From contig JAXRKP010000477.1 in NCBI GenBank assembly GCA_037039925.1, positions 229,325 to 293,324 of the forward strand: a DNA stretch of 64,000 nucleotides, read 5' to 3'. This document shows positions 1-11,649 of this stretch, piece after piece. Made by a program: the position numbers and the translations under genes. The first letter of the stretch is position 1, and every line of letters begins with the position of its first letter. The notes beneath the pieces are model-generated. The model saw nothing but the letters and a program-made list of their open reading frames with translations, did not search any database and was not told the origin of the DNA. The stretch is from Doris montereyensis. Lineage: Eukaryota; Mollusca; Gastropoda; Nudibranchia; Dorididae.

Positions 1-1
1 T

Positions 2-676
2 GGTGATGACATTCATTCCAGAAGCTCATACAGCCCAGCGAATGTGCATGACGAGGTGCGACGGAGCTCTGCTGAAGAAGTAGCTACAAGCCATGGCAGA
101 TCCATTTCCCTTTCTCCGCCAAGCCTGTCAGGTACCAGCCCCATTGACATATTTTCACAAGAAATGGCAAAATCTAGAGGTGCTGCTAACCTCAACACCA
201 GGCGACAGGGACCCAGTTTGAAACTGAATACACGGACCGGATTCAGCAGACAGTACAGTGATGACCTGCCCACGCCAACTGTCATCACCAACATGATTCA
301 GATGATTGACGACAACATAGAGGAAAGTTACCAAGATGAAGAGGATGCTGCTGGTATGTACATAGAAAGGAAGCCGGCTCTGAAGCTGAAGATGACTGTC
401 GCTCAAAGACTCCAGCATCGCCAAGCTAGTGATGTGGGTAGTGAAACTTCCTCTTCTTCAACTCCGCCGTCATCTGACACCAACTCCCAGCCGTCATACG
501 CCAACATGGTATCGAGAAGCCCAGAGACCAGGAACACATTATCACCCGAGGAAGCCATGCAACTTGAAATTCAAACACCAAGGACTCCTAAGGGTTTCAT
601 TACCCCAGGCACTGATGTTGAAGTTGATCCCTTTGGCATCCTGAAATCACTCAACATTGGCAGTATCCCACAATAA
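2..676 (+). CDS. C-terminal exon of an unidentified Ser/Pro-rich protein (partial)
   Basis: The frame is open from base 2 to a TAA at 674-676, giving about 224 residues of the C-terminus; the rest of the gene lies left of the window. The protein is low in hydrophobic residues and rich in Ser, Thr and Pro, with an acidic patch (DDNIEESYQDEEDAAG), a basic stretch (KPALKLKMTVAQRLQHR) and a Ser-rich linker (SSSSTPPSSDTNS). It ends in a more ordered-looking tail (VDPFGILKSLNIG). There is no membrane segment or catalytic motif. It looks like the disordered regulatory tail of a scaffold, adaptor or cytoskeletal protein with many possible phosphorylation sites. I do not recognise the family and give no function. 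Codon use and the clean frame, unlike the surrounding AT-rich DNA, support real coding sequence. No splice acceptor is visible in the first bases, so the exon probably begins upstream. Confidence 0.75.
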   Translation, partial: GDDIHSRSSYSPANVHDEVRRSSAEEVATSHGRSISLSPPSLSGTSPIDIFSQEMAKSRGAANLNTRRQGPSLKLNTRTGFSRQYSDDLPTPTVITNMIQMIDDNIEESYQDEEDAAGMYIERKPALKLKMTVAQRLQHRQASDVGSETSSSSTPPSSDTNSQPSYANMVSRSPETRNTLSPEEAMQLEIQTPRTPKGFITPGTDVEVDPFGILKSLNIGSIPQ

Positions 677-1530
677 TTTTCACTTTTTTTCATGACTTTA
701 TCGTATTTTCACTCAATGCAAAGTCTTTGTATACAATCCCCCCCCCCCTTGTCAATGAATTAATACTTCATGAGTTTGTTCAAACTTAACTATCAGTTAA
801 AAAGCCAGGAAAAGGCATATGGAATTGAAATATGTTAAAAGTAAAATAATGTTTGCGATCAGTATAATTTTTTATGCTTTTTTTTAATCTGCTCTTTTGA
901 GAACATAAACCTGTCAAAAATTGGCTCAGATTTCGAATTTTGAGGTTTGGAAGATGTAGCAGTTACATAGATCTATGCCTTTAGGTGAATTGTACAATAC
1001 AGCTTTTTTATGTTGCAAAAGTTTTAAAAACAATGCTTTCCACTGTCATCAAATTTAAATTATCAATTTAGTTTCTCCCCCCCCCCCCCTTCAAAGAAGT
1101 GGAAATTTATCATTATGAAGTAATGATTGAGTCATCAAAGAATCATTTTAATTGGTTTTGTTACTTTTGTAAACCATGACTTGGATTGTGTCTTTAAATT
1201 AATTTCACAGTTTTCCTAACAGAAACATATCTCATCATCTAAATCTGATGATAAAGACCAAAATGGAACCGGAGCAGATTGAAATCTTTTTTTATTATTA
1301 AATAATCATATCCCTCCTCCCCCCCCCCCCTGTCATCAGACATAAAGTGTTTGTCTTTCTCTTACTAATCAATGATATTTTAAAAATCAGTGTATATATA
1401 ATATATATTTTATTTCCTTTAATCTTAATGATTTTGTTATTTTATAAATTTCCATTCTTTCAGTTTATAAGGGTCTTTGGTGTAAAGCCACTTTAAGGTA
1501 TGAATAAAAATGTCTTTACTTAGGTTGTTG
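677..1530 (+). other. Probable 3'UTR of the first gene
   Basis: This non-coding AT-rich stretch follows the TAA. It contains three poly-C runs of about 10-14 bases (near 740, 1,077 and 1,318). The first good AATAAA is at 1503-1508. The true end of the transcript cannot be fixed without RNA data; another AATAAA lies near 3,138. Confidence 0.45.
1503..1508 (+). terminator. Candidate polyadenylation signal (AATAAA), first gene
   Basis: This is an exact AATAAA about 830 bases after the stop codon, followed by T/G-rich sequence, which is the usual arrangement for cleavage. Confidence 0.4.
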
Positions 1531-2582
1531 TGTTGAAGCTTTTCAGATTTAATATCATATTATTATTTACTTTTACTAGTCACCCACCATGTCTAAACAG
1601 TCTGATAAGCACTACAGTAGTGTGTCATTGACAGTACTTGTTTCTTTTTATCAAGTTTTTAAGAGCATTTAAGTCACTGGCTTTCTTTTATGTAAGGAAA
1701 TATAAAATTCCTAAAATCACTGGCTTTGGTTGCTAAAAGTATGCATCTTCTCTTCTTTGCTCTGTGTCACCGTTTCAGCTTGACGCTTCGTTGCATTATG
1801 GTGTTATCATTGTCATGCAATGTTCTTTTCACACTACCAATGGCAGCTTTTTGTCCTAGAACATTATGGAAATGTCTTCACTTCATGCGGATAATTGCTG
1901 GAAAAAAAAAGTACCGGTACTGAGAACACAGCCTCCCCTTCTTCTTGCTGCTCCAGAAACAAAGCAAAAATGTACTAGTGGTGTGGCGCACCTGCCTCGA
2001 AGTGTTGTTGTACTCAAGCTTGCAGGACGGTGTAGGTGGTGCATGGTGTTCAAGTAATGAGAGTGTGAAATTTAGGATTTCAATTATGGGTAAATTATTA
2101 TTCACTTGAAGATTGACACTATTTTTTCTGTTGTCATTTGTTTCTTTGTCCTCTGATGGCTTGTCACAAATTGGCATTCTTCTATTGTCTAGATTTTTAA
2201 TTCTAAAATCCTTTATCTTATTCTTAAGGAAAAGCAAGAAAATACTGTGTTTGTCACCGTACTTTTAAATTATTTTTTTTTCATATTCGGATTTACATCT
2301 TGAACTTTTAACCTTAGTTACTATTGTTCTTAATTCTGACACTTTTGTATTTTTATTTTTGAAAGGCAGAATATTTGTATAAGTACAACAATGTTAATTT
2401 TTATTGTTATCAATGCATGGATCTTCTATGCTCATCCGATACATTGACATGATCATTTTACCAATATGATTATTGTTACTCATGTTTCATACTGTTACCA
2501 TGAATTAACTGCTCATATATTGTATTAAACAATGATTGTAACAAGTAATATTTCTTTGATTTATTGCCATTGTCTCTTATAC

Positions 2583-2690
2583 TATACACATATATCTGTA
2601 TCTGTCGATGTATATGTATACATATATATATGATATAATATATATACATATATGTATGATAGAACATTATATAATTACATGATATATCTC
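2583..2690. repeat. TA/TATG-rich palindromic low-complexity stretch
   Basis: A run of TATATG/CATATA words forms several overlapping palindromes and could extrude as a cruciform. No coding content is visible. Confidence 0.5.
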
Positions 2691-3842
2691 CATAACCCGG
2701 ACAGTGTAATTTTAGTTTATCTTGCACACATGGCCAAGAATTGATTGTGATGTCATTGTGCACAACTCATTTGAGGATTCGGTACATTGTAGTGCAAAAT
2801 GTTGATGGTGAATAGGTATGGGTTCACTCTAAAGATAGTATGGAATGTTTCTTTTTAAGATTGATTCACTATGAACAGTGCCTTAGGTGTGGCAGCCATT
2901 TTCCCCCTGCTCCTTGCAGACATGTTATATCATTCTTAGGGAAGAAAGAAGAGACCTCTGTGTATTGAATTTAATTCAGTTTTTCGTTTTCATGTCAGGT
3001 CATCCAGAAGAAACAAAATCTCATCCTACATCATGTAGTTCTCTTGTAGTAATTTCACTACCATTCTGGCCAATTTACTTAAGCTATTATTTTTTTTTTG
3101 AATGACACAAATTGCAAAACATACTCTGGAAAAAGATAATAAAAGTAAAAATGTTCTTGTAAAAAATTTAAAAAAAAATAATTCAGAGCTGGCCATTCGT
3201 CATTCATGCTATTGAGCTGATTAAAAATATAAAATCCTTACTTTAAGCATTGTTTCTTCTTTAAAGATTTATGATTATGAGTATAATTATAAATACATGT
3301 ATGAGTATGCTCAATTTATTTTCTTTGGGATGAAATCTTTTCTGCCAGTAGTAGGAGGGAAATGTACTGATTGCTGAACCGAGCACTGAAATGCATGGAG
3401 TTACATTTTTTGTTTGTCCCACATTGTGGGAAGTTTTGTGCTTATTATTTCTGACATATATTCTATTTATTTTGTCATATTTTAATCTTTAAATATAAAA
3501 TGTAATCCAGATTTTATTGCTTTTTCCTTCAAGGCTATTGCACATGTATTCTCTGAAGCTTTCAATATCGTCAGTAGAATAAATATTGTTTTTGTATCCA
3601 GCCAAATGGTTTTTTTTTCTTTGAAATATTTTGTCGTGGTCTGTCCGGTAATGTGAGGTGATACATATATATCTTGTTTCCTCTGTCATCTTATTGTATG
3701 GCACCACAGGTTATAAATATGTTTGAAACTAATACAGAGCATATTAGTAATTTATCCAAGTAAATCCTTTTGCTGTTACACAATGATTAGTTTATGAGCT
3801 TAAACAAATAGAAACCTAAAGATAGATCCAAAGTAGAGTGGG

Positions 3843-3975
3843 TGGTTGGTAGGTACTACTGGTAGGTCCTACTTCTTTTCATTACTCTTTTACGTCTTTC
3901 TTTTATCTTGCTGCTATTTCCTCTTAATTCACCCTGAGATCGCTGCATATTGTGAACATAGTAAATTGCAATAAA
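3843..3975 (+). mobile_element. Pyrimidine-tract dispersed repeat, copy 1
   Basis: It begins near GGTGGTTGGTAGGTACTACT and contains CTACTGGTAGGTCCTAC. About 60 bases of T/C-rich sequence follow, then CTTAATTCACCCTGAGATC, and it ends near GTAAATTGCAATAAAA. The same ordered blocks recur at least eight more times in this window, so this is a dispersed, SINE-like family. No tRNA box A or B is evident. Confidence 0.7.
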
Positions 3976-4245
3976 AGGCATACAATACATTGTGGACTTG
4001 TAAACATATCTACAAACAGTAAACATACTGATGCTGTTTATCTGCTGTCAACCATATCCGGTGGATATAATGGATCAGGAAATTTGATTGCTTTTATTTC
4101 TTACAGTTACAGGGAACAAAATAAAATGTATCATGCACACCAAAGCTTTAAAAGCCTTCATCTCTTTATTAGGAGTGTTGAATATGGCATCCTAGTCATT
4201 GATCTTTCCTTTAATAAATCTTGTCTTGTCAATAATTTGGAATAA

Positions 4246-4375
4246 TCAGTTGGCATGGAGCTACTGGTCCTACTTTCCTTTCACTCTTTTTACATGTTTT
4301 CATCTTGCTTTTCCCTCTTAATTCACCCTGAGATCACAGCACATGGTGAAAAAGTTAAATTTTAGTGAAACAAAA
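4246..4375 (+). mobile_element. Pyrimidine-tract dispersed repeat, copy 2
   Basis: It shows the same blocks as the copy 400 bases upstream: GAGCTACTGGTCCTAC, a pyrimidine tract, CTTAATTCACCCTGAGATCA, then a tail TTTTAGTGAAACAAAAAC. The GTAGGT word is lost here through a short deletion. Confidence 0.7.
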
Positions 4376-5756
4376 ACAAAAATCGGGATAAAAAAAAAAA
4401 AGTATTTTTTTGAAAGTTCAACATTTTCTATAGCCTGACAGCAAGGAGAAGTCTGTTTTTCATTGAGGCTTTGGAGGTAAATGGTACTTTCTTTCAGAAA
4501 TTATATATTAATGTTACCAAATATATAGTTGCCAATCAGTGCTAAAAATCGAGTCTGTATTTTAGCTTGAAAGGTATGTAGGCCTATATGATTATGAGTC
4601 ACTGATTTTTGTTTAAAGAAACCCCCAAGTCAACAGCAGAGATAGCAAAATTACTGATGCACTTAGCTAGAAAGGCCAGTAACGGGCAGATTTAAAAAAA
4701 ATGACCTTAAAGTTTACCTTAGTTTGCGCTGTTAGTGTTTTTCGATTTGAAAAGGTTGGCAGCTGTGCAAATATTGAAAATGAAATGTATGAGTACTGTC
4801 TGTTGTCCAGTGGTGCACTTGGACTTGAGACTATAAGAGCATGGAATCTAGTTTCAGTAGACCTTTAATTGTGTCCTTGGGGCAGGCAGCATATTCTTCT
4901 TTACTCCATCCAGGTGAGCATGGATACAAAAAAATTAATACAAATCAAATGCAAGCTAAGATTATAAAGTTGGGTGCCTTAACTTAGACCAGTTTCCTGA
5001 CCAGAGAGTGATTGCTTATCACATATTTCACTTAATGTTACAGAGACAGAATGGGGATATGCCCCGGCTTTATGGGCGTTTCTGGGCCTGTAACTGTAAG
5101 TAGTGTAATTATAAAACATATAACTATAACACATGATATAATTTTTAGCACACCGATGGTGTATTTCTGAACAGTTAGTGAGTTAGTTTTATTTTGCTGT
5201 TTATATTCATCATCTCAGAAACTTCCAGCTTCACATGCCATACTTGAAAATCACAACATTCCCATCAAAATCCCATTCCTACTCTGCAATCTCAATTCAC
5301 ATGGTGCACATCACATAATAACCCACATTATGCATTGATGATTCCTATTATATAATATATTAAATAAATAAAAAAAAGAAAACTTTTTTATAGCTTTAAT
5401 TATGTTTTAATTACTGAGTATTTTAAATAGTAGATAGATAAATGCAAAGTGGAAACGGGCTTGCTTCACTTGTGTAAATCAAGTGGCATAAGCAGTCTAA
5501 ATATAAGCATGAGCACACACAGAAAACCAAGCATTTCAATAATTTCATGCTTTTTGTTAGGGTACTCCAGATAATGATATTATACACAGCCATTAGTTAG
5601 TTTGAACACACACATGTCAAATAAAATCCATCATAAATATCATCAATGGTACACAGATATACTTTATGAGCCTTGTTGGTATAAATGGGGTACGGATAGA
5701 ATTATAAAGGAACATTTATTATATAAATTGGAGCAGGAAAACCATGCACTGTCAAA

Positions 5757-5860
5757 TCTCAAACAGTAGATAAATAATAATAATAAAAACTTATGTAACG
5801 CTTATTCACAATACTGTACTACGCTCTATACACTTTACATTGTATAAAAGTAAAGACAAT
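5757..5860. repeat. Dispersed repeat fragment with AAT run
   Basis: An (AAT)n run is followed by ACTTATGTAACGCTTATTCA and CTCTATACACTTTACATTG. The order (microsatellite, then a 'CTTATxTAxCGC ... CTTTACATT' block) resembles a short repeat that is common in invertebrate genomes. This is resemblance only. Confidence 0.35.
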
Positions 5861-6403
5861 GTCATTATGAGGTAAAAGAAGATATGGAAAGATATGTAAA
5901 CTAATAGGTATAAAAAATGGAATGTTTTTTTGATAATCAGTTTGGCTTCATTATAATAAAATTAAAATGAAGCCAATTTATCTAAAATTTGAAATTACAT
6001 AGAAATATAGGCATATTGACGGTCAAAGTCGCAATTTTGGATCTTTTGAAAAAATCAAAGAAAATGATGCACTTTTAATCTCTTTTCACAGACATACACG
6101 GTGTGCAAATATAAAAAACTAGACCCAATGGGGATACAACGAAAAGAAGCAGTTATAAAGATCTTATGTGATTTTCTGAATCCCGCTAGTCAATAGAGAA
6201 GGAAATAAACAATTTTACAGACATTATACTTTTCATAAAATGAACGCACTATGTGTCATATACAGGAATACTATTGTGTATTCAAGCATAAACGTGTACT
6301 GATTTTTTTTATATAAAATCATTGTTTTATCCAGGGACACCTCTGAAATCATCTACGAACTATAATAAAGAAGATGAATCTTGCATACATCTCATGTCAA
6401 CAT

Positions 6404-6409
6404 TTATTA
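6404..6409 (-). terminator. Candidate polyadenylation signal of the FUT11-like gene
   Basis: On the minus strand this reads AATAAA, about 530 bases beyond the FUT11-like stop codon. Confidence 0.25.
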
Positions 6410-6939
6410 ATGTTCTCCCTGGGAATCTGCTCCATAAGAAAAATAAACACTGGGCTCTGCTTGCACTGGGTTCCTCAATGAATTTTTAAAGGAAAGATTA
6501 ATTTAATGTACTGACAAATATGTATGATTATCTTCCCTTTGATCTCGCATTTCATGTCAAGCCAAGATCTAACAATAACTTTTCTAAATTATTATGATTG
6601 AATAGTTAATTATAAGAATAAACATAAAAATAAATTGTATAACACAGCATGGCTCACTCTATCACTCTATGTGTAAGAGTAACATGTCCAATCTTGATCA
6701 CAGCGCCATTTTAAATTGACAAAAAAATGTGTTGCTCTCCAAGAAGTCTGAATGGAGTCATATTACACTCCATGTACATGTGTATCTTCTTGTATCGACA
6801 ATGTTATGTTTCATCCAAATGATTAAAATTGTTTAAAAAGAATATAACTAAAAATAACAAAACAATACAACAAGCTAAATTTTATGGTCTCATTCTCCTG
6901 TTGTAATATCTTCTGAGGTATGTTTTAAACTTTGATGAA

Positions 6940-9900
6940 TCACTCTCCAGATCTTATCATTTCATCGACAACCAGAGCATGATCTAACCCCATCCAATAA
7001 AGCTCTATCCAATTCACTTCACGCCATCTGAAAGAAAACAAAAATAAAGTAAAAATATTTACTATTGTATATCTACAATTTCACACTTCTACTTGTACTT
7101 GTAAAAATTCTGAGGACAAAAAGACAACATTTGCATTTACATGTATTTATTTTCCTGCTCATTATAATATTACTGAATAAGTCAAAATTAAAATCAGAAA
7201 CACAATCTCTTTATGTTATTATGTATAGACATTTGGTGTGGCATCAGTGGCCTAAAGTCTAAGTTGCTGGACTTGAGGACTTGAGGTTCTAGGGTCGAAT
7301 TAAAGCAATGCTAGTATAGGTCCGACATTGTGTTCCTTGAGAAAAATACTAAACACACATTAAATGGATACCAACAACAGCTTGGGAGTAAAAACCCACG
7401 GCAGCTCCTTGATATCCCTATCACATCATTGATCTCTGTATAAATTAGTCAATTAATATCCATATTAGTCAATTGACATCTCTATCTATCCATTGTTCTC
7501 TCCATCCTCTCCATATTAGTCAATTGATATCCCTATCTATCCATTATCCTCTCCATCAATCCATCACAATTGATCTCTCTATCAACATATCACCATTGAT
7601 TTCTCTATAAACCCATTGTGATCGATGTCTCTATCAATACATCACCATTGATCTCTCTATCAACCCATCATGATAGATGTCTCTATCAACACATCACCAT
7701 TGATCTCTCTATCATTATCAACTCATCATGATTGGTGTCTCTATCAACACATCACTATTGATCTTTCTATCAACCCATCGTGATCGATGTCTCTATCAAC
7801 ACATCACCATTGATCTCTCTATCATTATCAACTCATCATTATTGGTGTCTCTATCAACACATCACCATTGATCTCTCTATCAACCCGTTGTGATCGATGT
7901 CTCTATCAACACATCACCATTGATCTCTCTATCATTATCAAACCATCATGATCGATGTCTCTATCAACACATCACCATTGATCTCTCTATCAACACATCG
8001 CCATTGATCTCTCTATACTATCAACTCATCACCATTGATCTTTATGAACCCATCGCCAGATTGATCTCTCTATCAACCCATCACCATTGATCTCTCTATA
8101 TACCCATGATCATTGATCTCTCTATCAACTCATCACCATTGATCTATATGAACCCATCACCAGATTGATCTCTCTATCAACCCATCACTATTGATCTCTC
8201 TATCAACTCATCACCATTAATCTCTCTATCAACCCATCACAATTGATCTATATGAACCCATCGCCAGATTGATTTTTCTATCAACCCATTGCCATTGTTC
8301 TCTCTATCAACCCATCACCATTGATGTCTCTATAAACCCATCACCATTGATCTCTCTATCAATCCATCGCCATTGATGTCTCTGTCAATACATAACCATT
8401 GATGTTTCTATCAACCCATCACCATTGATGTCTCTTTAAACCAATCATCATTAATCTCTCTATCAACTCATCATCATTAATCTCTCTATCAACCCATGTC
8501 CATTGATGTATTTATCAACTGATCACCATTACTCTCTCTCAAAACCCATCACCATTAATCTCTCTATCAATTCATCGTCATTTGATGTCTCTATCAACCC
8601 ATCACCATTAATCTCTCTATCAACACATCATCATTGATCTCTCTATCATCCCATCACAATTGATCTCTCTATCAACCCATCACCGATAATCTATCCATCA
8701 ATCCATCACCAATAATCTATCTATTAACCCATCACCATTGATCTCTCTATTAACCCATCACCTTTGATGTCTATATCAACCCTATCACCATTGGTCTCTA
8801 TCAACCCATCACCATTGGTATCTCTATCAACGCATCGTAATTGATGTCTCTATCAAACCATCACCATTGATGTTTCTATCAACCCTTCACCAATAATTTT
8901 TCTATTAACTCAATGAAGAAGCGAGGTTTTGATCCGCTGCAGTCCCTGGATACGCATGATTTCGGCCCATTTTTGAAAATTCATAACTTTTTTTTCTTTT
9001 AACATATTGTGACTCAGTTTGTTGTATCTGAGAAATCAAGAGTTGATCTTTATTCTGAACAAGTTTCATTACAATATATTGAAAGAAAATTATCTTACAA
9101 GTTTTCAAAAATGGGTAGTTTTTCAGCGTTTCAACTTTTTTGGACACACATCACAAACACAAAAAGTCACATAACATCAACAAATTCATAAAAACAAATC
9201 CTAAATTCTCACCTGACATTGACAAAGGGACAAAGATGTTATCATAGATTTAGAACATAATTTATTGTGTATAGTCATCTTTTGTGTGGTATTTCTCAAA
9301 ACATGGATATACGCACAATGACTTTTTACAAAGTCCACATTTATAGTTTGTTTTTGGAGCCTTGTTTTTAGCTCATGTCTGCTAGCTCCAGAATTAGACA
9401 TCTTTGCGTTGCAGACAATGCAGGTGCCTCTCTTCTTTCCGCCTTCATCGTCGAAAGGAGCTGGAAAATGGCGACCAGATAGGCGGGACATTGTCGCAGT
9501 TTCGGCGGGCCCTGGATCTCGCCAGAGAAAGGCAGAGTGTCCTCACAAATTCTATCAACACATCATCACTGATCTCTCTATCAACCCATCACAATTGACC
9601 TCTCTATCAACCCATCACCGATAATCTATCTATCAATCCATCACCAATAATCTATCTATTAACCCATCACCATTGATCTCTCTATTAACCCATCACCATT
9701 GATCTCTCTATCAACCCATCACCATTGGTCTCTCTATGAACCCATCGTCATTGATCGCTCTATCAACTCATCGCCATTGATCTCTCTATCAACTCATTAC
9801 GACTGTTATCAGCATTCTTGAATGTTTACCATTAGAGTTTAGGATGACACTAAACAAATGTATAGCAAGACAAAGCTGTGTCACACACGGACAATATTTC

Positions 9901-11649
9901 AAGAGGTGAAAAGGATGCTAAATTTCTCAACCATAAACAACATGAAATATTGAAGCATCAAATCTTTCATAACTCTTTTCTGTGCGCAGGCAAGCATGAT
10001 ATATACAATATGCTCTCAAAATGTTTTTTCTTCTTTTCCATACTTTACTTTTACTTGTATACAAAGACCAAAAAGCTAAACTAAAAATGTACTGCTAACA
10101 CCAAATAAAAAAAAAGCCTTTTTAGAACTAAATTCTGTACATTCTGGCAATATAACCGTGGGAGTGTTATAAGCAAAGTTATAGATTCAGAATATCTTTC
10201 TTACAAACATGTCTGATGGTAAAGCAATGAATATTGCTTTGTAAGAAAGGATGAGAAGTCTAAATGTTTAAAATGATTGACTTTACCAAATAAAAGAAAT
10301 TGCACTATGAAAAGATAAAAAAATAAAAACTGTGAAAGAGAGTACAAAAAATATATTATACATAACTTTTTTTTTTTATTGACTTACGTATCTCCAGAGG
10401 GCACATCATCTGGATCTACCAATAAAGTGTAGGGCTGACTGCAACCAAAATGTGATCTATTTGCATATTTGGCTTGAGGGGTTTGTTTTTCAAACTCAAA
10501 TACTTTGTAATTTCATTGCAAAGATAACATTCATAACTCTGAAACATATGTGGGTAATTTGCTTTGTTTATTCGCCATTCTCTGCTTTTCAACATATGCA
10601 GCAATAATGTATTTGATATTCCTTCAGTTTTATATCTAAGATATGATTCATATTCCTTGTCATCTTCATCTAATCGTTTAATAAACTCTGCTAGATCTTT
10701 TGGGGAAGTGAAATCATCAACAAAAATTATACTTTTATTGTTTGGCATCCAGTCTCTTGCATTTGGTGCACCTTTGTAAATAGGGACAGTCCCTAAATGA
10801 AGTGTTCTCATTAGTTTTTCCGTCATGTAATCTTCTAAATATGCATTTTCAAAGGCTAGATGAAATTTATAAGGTGCAATGAAATCGTAAAAATCTTGAT
10901 TGTACAAGTTTTCTGCTGGATCCAAAAAATCAAAAGGGAAATCTTTGTTCCTCAAACATTTGCCATAAGAATCAATGGATATATATTTCATGAGCTCTTT
11001 GACATAACGATCTCTGTCAGAAGGAACCGCACAATGAGATTGAATATACAAAACAGGAGCATACCCTCTCTCTTTTCTATGTTTGTTTTTTAATTCCAGA
11101 GAAACTGAAGGTCTTGATGTAAAGTATTCATTATCCAAAATCCATTGCATGGTCAACGGAAAGTCACTTTCTTGCCTGCAAGTAGCAGTATAATTGAAAA
11201 GACGTAAAAAGGTTTGATGACACAGGATGTAATTGTTTAGAGGGGACTCCTCATGATACAATGCCCATAAGTGCCATGGCTGTCTTGGTAAAGGTAGATC
11301 AGCTGCTGAAATATCTGTTCCATAAAAAAGGATCAGATTTGTTCTTCTGTCATTGATATATTTTCTATTTGCAGTTGTAAGACATTGCCCAAATTGACAT
11401 TTTATTTTAGACAAAGTTCAGAGATTTTCATAAGAAGCAACTGCATTGGTCCACCACAATAAAATTGGTAAATCATCATGAACATGTTTATCTCGTAGAG
11501 CTTTAACATCACCAGTCATATGAGAATGCAGGGAAATTTCTTGTTTGTCATCAGATGCTGTGTACTCATGAGTATGACAAATTGGTTGGAAACATAGCTG
11601 AACGAATAAGATCAAAGCTACTGAAACTGCTTGAAGCAGATGAATGCAT
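6940..11649 (-). CDS. FUT11: FUT10/FUT11-type fucosyltransferase (GT10 family), two exons, with disruptions
   Basis: Exon A runs 11649-10388 and exon B 7027-6940, joined by a GTAAGT donor (10387-10382) and a TTTCAG acceptor (7030-7028); the phase fits (AC + A). GT10 enzymes move fucose from GDP-fucose in the ER/Golgi lumen; vertebrate FUT10/FUT11 have been reported to modify proteins. Visible signs are an N-terminal hydrophobic anchor (VALILFVQLCF), LPILLWW, LILFYGTD, ALYHEESPLNNY, the acceptor-donor core YKFHLAFENA..DYMTEKL and GTVPIYKGAPNARDWMPNN. The cysteine pair SYECYLC follows, then the FUT11-like end WREVNWIELYW..GLDHALVVDEMI. Similarity is closer to FUT11 than FUT10. Three oddities are present: an in-frame TGA at 11418-11420 in a variable loop, a 1-2 base frameshift near 10445-10455, and an ATG (11647-11649) that needs one indel to read into the anchor. 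Since conserved residues and splice sites are intact, I favour sequence error over a pseudogene, but a recent null allele is possible. Confidence 0.82.
7230..7376 (+). mobile_element. tRNA-derived SINE fragment in the FUT11-like intron
   Basis: A degenerate box A (GGCATCAGTGGCC) and box B (AGGTTCTAGGGTCGAATT) precede a conserved-looking body, GGTCCGACATTGTGTTCCTT, then CACACATTAAATGGATACCA. The body is shared with the copy at 41,683, which supports a common family. Confidence 0.6.
7413..8915 (+). repeat. 26-bp minisatellite, block 1 (FUT11-like intron)
   Basis: Dozens of diverged tandem copies of a unit close to ATCTCTCTATCAACCCATCA plus CCATTG fill this stretch. Variants alternate CCCATC/CACATC and GATCTC/GATGTC, and higher-order repeats of about 100 bases are visible near 7,600-7,950. 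Any reading frame through it is a by-product of the repeat. Confidence 0.9.
8916..9546 (-). mobile_element. piggyBac transposon remnant (3' part) splitting the minisatellite
   Basis: The minisatellite stops and resumes around this unrelated block. On the minus strand it encodes RLSGRHFPAP..GGKKRGTCIVC (about 9491-9365), then, after a frameshift, KCGLCKKSLCVYPCFEKYHT (about 9340-9280). That order is the C-terminal region and Cys-rich domain of piggyBac (PGBD) transposases, ending at a stop near 9262. The catalytic core is absent. I do not see clear TTAA termini on both sides, so the element is truncated. It is a dead copy. Confidence 0.75.
8966..9115. repeat. Inverted repeat (hairpin) downstream of the piggyBac remnant
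   Basis: The left arm (8966-9010) begins CCCATTTTTGAAAA and ends ACATATTGT. The right arm (9071-9115) is its diverged reverse complement, beginning ACAATATATTGAAAG and ending TTTTCAAAAATGGG. The spacer is about 60 bases. It is probably subterminal sequence of the piggyBac element or a palindromic insertion. Confidence 0.6.
9547..9800 (+). repeat. 26-bp minisatellite, block 2
   Basis: The tandem unit of block 1 (CTATCAACCCATCACCATTGATCTCT type) resumes here after the piggyBac remnant and runs for roughly ten copies. Confidence 0.88.
9801..10381. other. Unique-looking remainder of the FUT11-like intron
   Basis: This is AT-rich intron sequence next to the exon A donor. I see no exon, RNA gene or clear repeat in it. 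Confidence 0.5.

Larger units (their letters stand above)
1531..6400. other. Intergenic spacer, no supportable gene
   Basis: This is AT-rich DNA in which every reading frame is short and low in complexity. It contains an alternating TA-rich palindromic stretch (about 2,580-2,690), two copies of the pyrimidine-tract repeat family (3,843 and 4,246) and a short dispersed repeat (5,757-5,860). I see no further exon with paired splice signals or family similarity. Confidence 0.6.

Noticed and set aside
1726..4245. Several frames of 60-119 codons downstream of the first gene
   Set aside because: Their composition follows the AT-rich background, they overlap on both strands, and no splice or family evidence supports them.
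7413..9800. CRISPR-like array of regularly spaced repeats
   Set aside because: The unit is a head-to-tail minisatellite with no unique spacers, and the genome is eukaryotic.
6940..11649. Processed (retroposed) FUT11 pseudogene
   Set aside because: It keeps an intron with good GT/AG borders in the right phase, so it is not a retrocopy.
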